Assembly: GCA_021234155.1 (NCBI GenBank)
Contig: JAJEKV010000104.1
Span: forward strand, 2,775,985-2,839,984
Length of the DNA stretch: 64,000 nucleotides
Direction: 5' to 3'
From: Isoetes taiwanensis
Taxonomy: Eukaryota > Streptophyta > Lycopodiopsida > Isoetales > Isoetaceae
Positions within the stretch are counted from its first letter, which is position 1, and the number at the start of each line of letters is the position of its first letter. The notes below the pieces were generated by a model. The model had not been told where the DNA came from, searched no databases, and worked only from the letters and a program-made list of their open reading frames with translations. This document shows, in pieces, positions 57,091-64,000 of this stretch. Position numbers and translations under genes: made by a program.

Positions 57091-57294
57091 CTAATTCAAT
57101 AAATAATTCAATCTTCGCCAAATTTTCTGCGGACTAGGATCCAGCCATGGATCCATGCCTTGCGTCTCCTCCGTCGGACTGCCGGACTCTGTAATGCAAT
57201 CAAAGACCATGGGAATGGCATTTTCGGAGCTTCCTCTACTCATCTGGTTCCTGGAACAGATCCCCGATGCCGGATTTTCGTTTGCCATTGCCAA
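57091..57294 (-). CDS. possible first exon, unidentified
   Basis: A 67-codon minus frame, MAMANENPASGICSRNQMSRGSSENAIP...GMDPWLDPSPQKIWRRLNYLLN, has balanced composition in an AT-rich setting. No known domain and no clear splice or promoter signal were established. A chance frame is possible. Confidence 0.2.
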   Translation of the reverse strand: MAMANENPASGICSRNQMSRGSSENAIPMVFDCITESGSPTEETQGMDPWLDPSPQKIWRRLNYLLN

Positions 57295-58115
57295 TTCTGC
57301 ATAAAAAAGCTCGAATTTTTTGCTGCATTGCTGTCGTTAATTATAGAATCAAAAGCTATCCTGCAAGCAAGGGGAAAGTTTCATTAGGACAACTAAGGAA
57401 AGATTGTTGATTAATTTTTCAAGATAAAATTATAGAAAATGGTGTCAACCCCATAGCCTGCCTCAGCGCGGAAATATTAGTATTGTATTTTCCTCAAACA
57501 AAAATTCAAACTCACTTATATATGTCATGATAAAATAAGATAAATTTTTATGTCCACACATTAAGTCATCGAAAGAGGCATCTCATATATTAAGAAACTA
57601 AACCATTGAATTAGAATTAAAACCCCCGATTCTTTTTCTGATATTCCTACAGGACATCCAATGGAAGGCAAGGGCCCCTACATAGATACGCTTGAATACA
57701 TCACGTCCTCCACAACCTTTGCAAAATTATGTATTCTTGACTAACAATTAACTAAAAGTTTCCAATTAGTTAATTAGGATAATAACTAGGATATGTGGGC
57801 CTCAAGCAATCTGGGCCATCCCTTTGGATCTCTAATTTTAAACTACCAAATGTCTAACTATAACTAGGTTCTTTAGGAAAAAAAGACAAATACTGGATCG
57901 TTGGTCCTAGATTTTTATACATCAAATTTGTATACAATAATATAGAAATACATGCTAAAAGTGGATGCTTTATTAGTAATATACTGCGTGGTTGCTAAAA
58001 AACATAGATTTTGCATTAAATAGATAGTCAATAAAATGCAATACCTAAGTAAACAAAATTCATATCAAATGTGTATTCTCCAGGAGTCGAAACCTAGATT
58101 TAAATTGCAAAATTG
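57295..58115. other. no recognisable feature
   Basis: AT-rich, short frames only. Confidence 0.4.
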
Positions 58116-58640
58116 AATTGAATATTACCGTCCACAAAGAGCAAACCCAAACTAAAAATCAGAGAACAACTGGCATACTATTGTCCAAGATTAAAAATCC
58201 TTGCCCCGAATGATTTTTGAGGGAAAAAACTTAGTAGTAATAGGCTTGCTAATAAACAATATATTTGTACATGATTGTGTGATGTTCAGGGACATAATTT
58301 GGTCCGCATGTCCAATATCTTGAATGTAAGATTCCAGTTTCCTATCGCAAGTGTGTTCATTATCACATGTAGCAGCTAGATAGAAGTAACCAACCCCACA
58401 TAACATGTCAAGGTAGGTGCAAATGCGGGCAATGTTTGATAGTGTGGCCCTCACCTTCATTAACTCCTAGCTGGCAGCATTGGCAGACCTTCTGTGCTCG
58501 CTCTTTCTGGGCCCATCTGCCTATCTCAATTTTGAGGTGGTGTGCTCCTATGAGAATGGAGGCAATCGCTCTATGCTTTTTCATATTGAGAAGTCAGAAC
58601 ATACCTAAAGGTATTGAGCTTCTATAAGGTCAACCAAAGA
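58116..58640 (-). mobile_element. short LINE 3' end (copy J)
   Basis: Minus strand: from about 58590 the C-terminal knuckle region reads ASILIGAHHLKIEIGRWAQKERAQKVCQCCQLGVNEGEGHTIKHCPH (C-x2-C, H-x4-C) with no stop. The 3' block with a degenerate hairpin (CATTCGGGG) follows at 58190-58245, and a GAATTGAATTGAAT-type tail lies at 58116-58130. About 520 bp survive, a strongly 5'-truncated insertion. Confidence 0.7.
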
Positions 58641-58753
58641 ATGTACTTAGCATAAGAAAATCCCACGAACAAGAGTAAAGTAAAAAAATAAAGAAGAGAG
58701 ATTCTATTGTTTATAAAAGACACACATCAGGCAAAACATGATTGCAAATTAAA

Positions 58754-58782
58754 CGGGAGTGTTGCAGCACTCCCGTTTCGAC
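58754..58782. terminator. strong isolated hairpin
   Basis: AAACGGGAGTG-TTGCAG-CACTCCCGTTT is a perfect 11-bp stem with a six-base loop, followed 17 bases later by A9. It could be a transposon end (Helitron-like hairpin without a visible CTRR) or an RNA 3' signal. It lies downstream of the ParB/methyltransferase gene, which ends at 59092 and is transcribed toward it. The terminator class is only the nearest label. Confidence 0.35.
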
Positions 58783-59091
58783 GATTCCCTTAAAAAAAAA
58801 CAGCCTGCTCTAGAAAATGACACTTTTTTCCTTCTAATTGGGAATTCCAATAGGCTTAATTTTTTTTTTACCTCCTTTTTGGCCCCTTAGTGCAAAAGAA
58901 CTTGGATTTTGCCAAAAGCAGCACTTGAAAAGGGAAGAATTTAGACATGCTTTTGTATTCTCTAAAAGTATTTTCTTGAAAACACCAGAATGTAGTGAAT
59001 AAAATAATCATTATATAATTAAAGTGTTTCAATGACATCAATTTGTAACAACACATGAAGGTGAGTAATAAATATCTTTGTATGAGACAGA

Positions 59092-61890
59092 CTAAAGGTC
59101 CAATTCGTAGTCTTCATCATTCTTTTTGCTTGTTTCTGCTGTGCCAGTTTCTGTAGTCTACTCCTTTCTTGTGCCTTACCCTTGTTTACTTCTACAGTGT
59201 CTGTAGGAACCAAATTCTCATAACCAGCTTGCACTGGGGATCCAAAATGAGTTTTGAACTTGGACTCCACAAGGCCGGATTGCATGCTTGAATGAAACAC
59301 GACAAGACGCCAGTGCTTGGCCGTTGTGATTTGTTTAATACCGTCGACGAAGGCGTTAAATTCTGAATTTTTAAAAGGCTGATCGTCGTAACGGCTGTCC
59401 TTTAGTTTAAAGCCATAAGGAAGGTCCGCTATGACCAGTGTAAAATCCTGTGGCTTTACTGTTCCAACCAGTTTAGTGCAGTCCTCGTGGATGATAGAAA
59501 ACAAATTGTTTTGGTCGTACAAGCTAAACTTTTCATATTCAGAAGGCTCCACTTCTAGAGTCCTCCTATCTGTCAATGTTCTTTCTTCTCGTGCCAGCCT
59601 CACGAGGTGCATGAAACCTTCTGGCAGGTCCATATTTTTCTTCTTGTTCTGCTAACAAAGGAGAGATTGAGACACAGACAAGTCAAGTGTCATGTGTTTA
59701 GTCAGCATACCCATCCTTCAAAATTTGGAGCGTACTGAACAATACGCTCGTCGGATGTAGCAATGGGATAAAGCTCCTTGCACCTCTCCCACGTCTCCAC
59801 GTTAAGTTGCTCCATCAGACATGTCTGGCAGGTGATGACATTTTTTTGGCTTGAAAGAAAACCACAACCGTTTTAGCAGTTGGAAAGTGCAAAAGTAAAG
59901 TAAACTAACTTCCTGCCACGTAAACTTATTCTAGAATACAAGTGCCTTAGACAACATTTTTTTTGTTGCAGCAGTGTATTCCAGAATACACTTTAACTGC
60001 AGCGTAGGAGCGAAAGTGTATTCCGGAATACACTTTTACACTGCACCAAGTTAGAGAGTGTATTCCAGAATACGTTTTCGCTGCCTCGATGGATCGAAAG
60101 TGTATTCTAGAATACACTTTTCCACTACATGAAGGGCGAAAGTGTATTCTGGAATACACTTTCGATCCCTCGAGGGGCAGAAAGCATTTTCAGGAGTACC
60201 CGTTTGCTCTTATTTTGAGGTTCTTGTAGTATTCTAGAAATGAAAAGGCAACAATGATAGTAAAGCTTACTTGTGCAACTCCTTCTAGAGTGAACTCCTT
60301 GTCCACCACCTTCTGCAGGAGCCGTTCTAGTAACTCTGTGTTAGTGAACCCCTGCATCTCCCTCCAGACAGTGATAATCATTTCTTTTTTTGGCACGTCG
60401 GAGCCTTTCTTCTTCTCGGAGACCTTGCCCTTACTTTTTAGTTCACCACGCTCAAACATATTAAATATTTCGTTTTGGAGCTCCCAGATCTGCAAACAAA
60501 ACAAGAAACTCATCAGCTAGTTGTTGACAAGGAATGTTTTTTGTACACTAAATCTTATTCTGGAATACGCTGGTAACGTACCCGGCCATCCCTGAACGCT
60601 AGTTGAAACCAGTTGTCATGACCAATGAGTGATGCCCGTTTGTTCACCTCGTCGTATTTAAGGCAACACTCAATGGCACAAGCTTCTTTTAATTCAAGTG
60701 AGTACTGTGGCTTTTTCAAATCCTCCCCATACTTTTCTTTGAAGATGACATATCTCTGTGCATAAATCTAATTTTGTCGACAAAGCTCATTTTTAACTTG
60801 TACTCGTTGTCAGCGTTGTGAGTGTTGGCAACGATTTTGGCTTCTTCGTCGGTCAATCCACAGTAGACTGCACAGAGAACAGATAAGTACCTAGGATTCT
60901 TTTTTTCTTTGTACAATTTCCTCCTTGCCTTGAAGCTGTGGTTCCCACCCAAAACATAATGCGTATATGTGTCCTCATTTTCTCTATCGTACTCTGCAGG
61001 ACTTGTGCACTGCTCTCTATCAACAAGAACCACTATAGGAGCAACATGGGCATTTGGATTGCTCCGAATTCTATCTTTGAGGTTCCTTAGATGATCTACA
61101 TAGATCTTCCGAACCTGCAGTGGTCGTTCTCCAGCTTCATTTTTCGGAGGAAGCTTCATTGATGTGACGGGCAAGTAAATGACACCTTGCACAAACTTGT
61201 GCAGGTTAATCTCTTCCATCTTTTCTGATGTTTTATCAACCTTCTTCTCCTTAATGGCAACACCAGGTGCTTTGCCCTTCCCCTTCCTCTTCTTGGGTGC
61301 TTCCTCAGGAGCATCTTCTATGGCAATTGGAGTCGTTTTTCTTTTTTTAGGCACCTTAGCAGCAATGGTCAGCATGTACTTCTTTGGTGGTGGTGGTGCT
61401 GGCTGCTCTTCTAACTCTCCTGTGCCATTATCTTCTTCTTCCTCCCCTGATGGACTGCTTGGGCTCCGTGGTTCTTCCCCTTCTTCCTGCTCTGACTCGT
61501 TGTGGGCGAAATCTTCGCTCTGTGTGCTTCGAACGTCGTTGATGATGGCACTAAGGTTTCTCTTGTTGATGTAGTGAGAAACATATTTGTAAAGTGCCGG
61601 TGGGTTCACTTTGACAAGTCTAAAAAAGGCTTCATCAACATGAATAAAACCTTGGGATGTCTGAAAAGATAATCTCCCTCTTTGTCCGGACTCCCCAGCT
61701 ACTTCACTCACAGCTTATATGGTGCCCATGCAGACAAATTCTCTGTCATCGTACCTTTTTGCACGGGACTCAAAACGGACATGTAAGAAAGTAAAGTCTT
61801 TGTACTTTCATTTGTACCCCTTGTGAAAAACCATTGGGTTTGGAAGTTCTCATTATATCCTTGGTATGAGAATCATAAATCTACCCTTCT
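59092..61890 (-). CDS. spliced gene: ParB-like domain + DNA methyltransferase-like domain
   Basis: Minus strand, inferred exons 61660-60582, 60489-60271, 59849 (or 59824)-59711 and 59648-59092, with GT-AG borders. A possible further exon ends at 61712 (GTGAGT donor). After an acidic/Lys-rich region, ParB/sulfiredoxin-fold wording appears: YLPVTSMKLP, IYVDHLRNLKDRI, APIVVLV, HYVLGGNHSFKARRKLY, LTDEEAKIVANTHNADNEYKLKMSFVDKI. The last exon has SIIHEDCTKLV, LVIADLPYGFKL (a DPPY-type motif with Leu at position 2) and HWRLVVFHS; no FxGxG motif I is seen. In phages and bacteria, ParB-like domains fused to such methylases occur (COG1475/COG0863 type). Frame breaks lie near 60755 and near 59115 (A5 run; the other frame ends NDEDYELDL). 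Possibly a pseudogene, or a live gene with assembly errors. Confidence 0.62.
59929..60240. repeat. palindrome array 1, core GTATTCYRGAATAC, inside an intron
   Basis: Perfect or near-perfect palindromes are centred at about 59935, 59983, 60025, 60067, 60109 and 60150, with a weak one at 60231. The full form is GCGAAAGTGTATTC/GAATACACTTTCGC (30 bp); the centre varies as CCGG-, CTAG-, CCAG- or CTGG-type dinucleotides between TTC and GAA. The main copies are spaced about 41-48 bases, near four helical turns. Spacers of 15-20 bases differ. It lies between exons 60489-60271 and 59849-59711; a single core also lies in the preceding intron (60554-60567). Confidence 0.9.
60582..61660 (-). CDS. exon with acidic linker and ParB-like domain
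   Basis: The acceptor TTATCTTTTCAG lies at 61672-61661 and the donor GTACGT directly after GATGGCCGG at 60582. The frame runs from TSQGFIHVDEAFF to KIRFMHR and then needs a shift of one base near 60755. After it KEKYGEDLKKPQYSLELKEACAIECCLKYDEVNKRASLIGHDNWFQLAFRDGR continues to the donor. Two nuclear-localisation-like blocks (PKKRK, PKKRKGKGKA) precede the ParB fold, so a nuclear site of action is plausible. Confidence 0.65.
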
Positions 61891-62004
61891 CTGTGGGTGT
61901 GCTTTCTGAGTGATTTTAATGGCCTTCTTCTGTTGTTTTTTGCTACCGTCTTGCCTGTACACATTGTGTGTGAACACGTCTTTTTTAGAGAAAACACTGG
62001 CAAA

Positions 62005-62475
62005 AAACTATTCCAGAATACAAAATATCTAAAAGAAAGGATAAAAAGAGGACAAAAAGACCAAAAAAACACTGCGCAGTTGACAAAAAAACAAGGCTAA
62101 ACAAGTCTGAAATGCAAAAAAAAAACCTAAAATTACCGAAAAATTTTAACAAATTAGACCTTTTAAAACTTAAACAGACGAAAGTGTATTACGGAATACA
62201 CTTTAAGCCTACAAACACTTTTACACGAAGGCGAAAGTGTATTGGAATACTTTCGCCGGAATACACTTTTCGCCTTTGCACGAAAAGCGAAAGTGTATTC
62301 AATCTACCAGCTGGATGGCGATGGCGAAAGTGTATTTGAATACACTTTAAGCCTTCCGCAAGGCGAAAGTGTATTCCGGAATACACTTCCGCCTCAGTGT
62401 GTAAGCCAATGTGTATTCCGGAATACACTTTGGCTTACACACGAAAGCCAAAACCTATTCCGGAATAAGAAACAG
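62005..62475. repeat. palindrome array 2, same core, upstream of the gene
   Basis: Copies at about 62182-62204, 62235-62262 (compressed), 62263-62280 (half), 62290 (half), 62325-62352, 62361-62388, 62407-62436 and 62453-62467, plus a lone core at 62008-62021. The arms extend in different copies to GGCGAAAG/CTTTCGCC or GCCAAtGTG/CACTTTGGC; arms changed in a compensated way (GCGAAAG to GCCAAxG with CTTTGGC). Further single cores lie at 62703-62719 and 62784-62796. Confidence 0.88.
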
Positions 62476-62879
62476 ACTTGAAAATGATTGTACGTTGTAC
62501 TTTGTTACTCACCTGTCCATGTCTTTTCTATGCAAATCGGAATACAGTCTCTGAATATTATATTCAAGGCGCTGGCGCTGGCGACTTGAGCTCAGAGACT
62601 GGAATACACAACTGAGGATGCCAAAATTTCCTTTTAAAGGTATCCATTTTGTCTTCTCGTATTCTATGTGAAGTGGAATACGTTTAGCTTTACTGTCTTA
62701 CTCCAGTGTATTCTGGAATAGCTTTTAGTTTACCTTTCACTTAATTGGTACAGGAACTTATACTTGACTACGTGGGCTTGTATTCGGGAATAAGAAAAGC
62801 TCTGCATTAGAGAAAGTTTTTCAAATCTCTTCACTATTTTGCAGTTGTTAAGATGACGAATCGCATCGTGAACAAACTT

Positions 62880-63220
62880 CCACCACCTTAATTGCTCTCA
62901 GGATGAATCCATGGAACATATTTTTTATTGCCCCAAGATTGCAAGCTTCTGGTCATGGTTCTACAATAAATTTAACAACCTTTTCCCTGGCCAGCCTCAG
63001 GATAACTTGCTCCAGTTATTACAGAATAATGATGCCTTTCTGAACACTATAATTTTTACTGCTTTATGGAACATTTGGAAAGCTAGAAACAGGATTGTTC
63101 ATGGTAAGAAAAATGTCTCTATTTTTTGGATCAAGATGAACTTTCAGTTAGATTTGGAAGGTTATGTGACTGCTCACAGGAGTAAATTGGGAGACAATTA
63201 TGACAAGAAATGGGATTCTG
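62880..63220 (+). pseudogene. plant L1-type LINE zinc-binding domain relic (copy K)
   Basis: Plus frame: DESMEHIFYCPKIASFWSWFYNKF...LNTIIFTALWNIWKARNRIVHGKKNVSIFWIKMNF. The HIFYCP...W and LWNIWKARNRIVH wording is typical of the zf-RVT region near the C-terminus of plant L1 RT proteins. The upstream RT is not present, so this is a 5'-truncated or broken copy. It differs in family from the other LINEs in the window. Confidence 0.65.
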
Positions 63221-63389
63221 TTGGTAAAATTCTGAGGGTTTTTTTAATTTATATATTTTCTGTCTCAATGTCATTAATTCTAATGCTCCCTTCTCTGATT
63301 TTCCTGATAGAGTACCTGGAATTCCTGAAGGGGGAGGGCAACAACAAATTTGACACAATGTTGACATATCAAGAGGCTCTTTCTTTGCA

Positions 63390-64000
63390 ATAGCCGCGGT
63401 GGCACAAGTTTGACACCACCGGGGCCACAAGCAAGCTCGGATGACATCCTCTTTGTATAAAGTCGAAGAAGCACCGATGTGAGAACACTTGGGCAAAAAT
63501 CTATGCGGGGAAGTGGTGCAAATGTCTTGTCATTGATTCCTATTTATGTATCACTTCTCTCTCCGCGGAACGGCGACTTAGCGGAATCTGAGAGAGAATT
63601 ATACTACTCCCACAAAATGCTGTCTGATCTCTATGGCACTTTGCTCTTGCTGATGGCTACAGAAGATATTCACAAGCTGCTCATGGACAATGGTTCTGAG
63701 CATAACAGCTATAAGTTTGGTACTGACTCAGGTTTCTATTGGGTTTATAATCATATCTTTGACCAAGTCATGGGATCCTTATAATCTCCATCTCAGCCTA
63801 CATTCACCCTCACTTCTTACTCTTGATCTGCACTTTCATCCTCTTGCCATAACAACTGTTGCTCATATTTAAACTTGCTCTTGTCTAACACTTTACACAT
63901 GTGCTTGGATTTCAATTTTGTCTTTGCAGGCTTTGGATACTTGATTGATCTGAAGATCATTTTTGCCAGCAACCTAGCTCCAACAACTTCGACAAAGTTT
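63390..64000 (+). other. unidentified stretch with one open frame
   Basis: The frame 63479-63784 reads SPRNGDLAESERELYYSHKMLSDLYGTLLLLMATEDIHKLLMDNGSEHNSYKFGTDSGFYWVYNHIFDQVMGSL. It looks protein-like, but I recognise no family and no splice signals are secure. The rest of the window has nothing supportable. Confidence 0.25.

Noticed and set aside
59929-60240. Resemblance to a CRISPR array (regular repeats with spacers)
   Set aside because: Eukaryotic setting, no cas genes, repeats vary in sequence, spacers are partly similar, and the array lies in an intron.

Overview
The window looks like nuclear DNA of a land plant. The evidence is a UDP-glycosyltransferase relic of plant type, plant initiator-tRNA-Met primer sites next to LTRs, an AT-hook/trihelix-like relic, GT-AG introns, many LINEs and very low gene density. 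A fern or other non-angiosperm is my guess from the UGT and the LINE mix; this is inference only. I found no intact, confidently functional cellular gene. There is no rRNA, CRISPR array or bacterial-style operon.

Layout. 0-9 kb: decayed LINEs (one RT ORF is still 511 codons long), a broken multi-exon relic, a small inverted-repeat element and short tandem repeats. 9-16.8 kb: mostly non-coding, with a palindrome array (10.2 kb), a 48-bp coding minisatellite (11.4 kb) and an 80-bp tandem repeat (13.6 kb). 16.8-19.8 kb: a complete non-autonomous LTR retrotransposon (minus strand, TTATC duplication). 20.8-22.3 kb: UGT pseudogene. 22.8-23.8 kb: AT-hook/trihelix-like pseudogene. 24.3-26.9 kb: Mutator-like element with about 280-bp terminal inverted repeats and a 10-bp target duplication. 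27-31 kb: two decayed LINEs and a SINE-like head. 33-34.2 kb: minisatellite and LINE 3' relic. 36.4-37.4 kb: a 929-bp retroelement flanked by a perfect 37-bp duplication. 39.6-45.7 kb: a near full-length LINE (ORF1, endonuclease, RT) interrupted near its 3' end by a 1.5-kb Helitron filled with a 1.3-kb polypyrimidine tract. 47.2-49.9 kb: a second, younger copy of the LTR element (GACCC duplication). 53.7-54.8 kb: copia LTR, primer site and gag relic. 59.1-61.9 kb: a spliced minus-strand gene coding for a ParB-like domain followed by a DNA-methyltransferase-like domain. Its largest intron and its upstream flank carry regularly spaced copies of one palindrome (core GTATTCYRGAATAC).

The best candidate for something new is this last locus: a prokaryote-like ParB plus methyltransferase architecture in a plant gene with introns, next to parS-like palindromes spaced about 41 bp apart. 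Second are the LINE 3' ends, which share an RNA hairpin whose stem and tetraloop change in a compensated way between copies. Several reading-frame breaks fall in short A runs, so some pseudogene calls could reflect homopolymer errors in the assembly.
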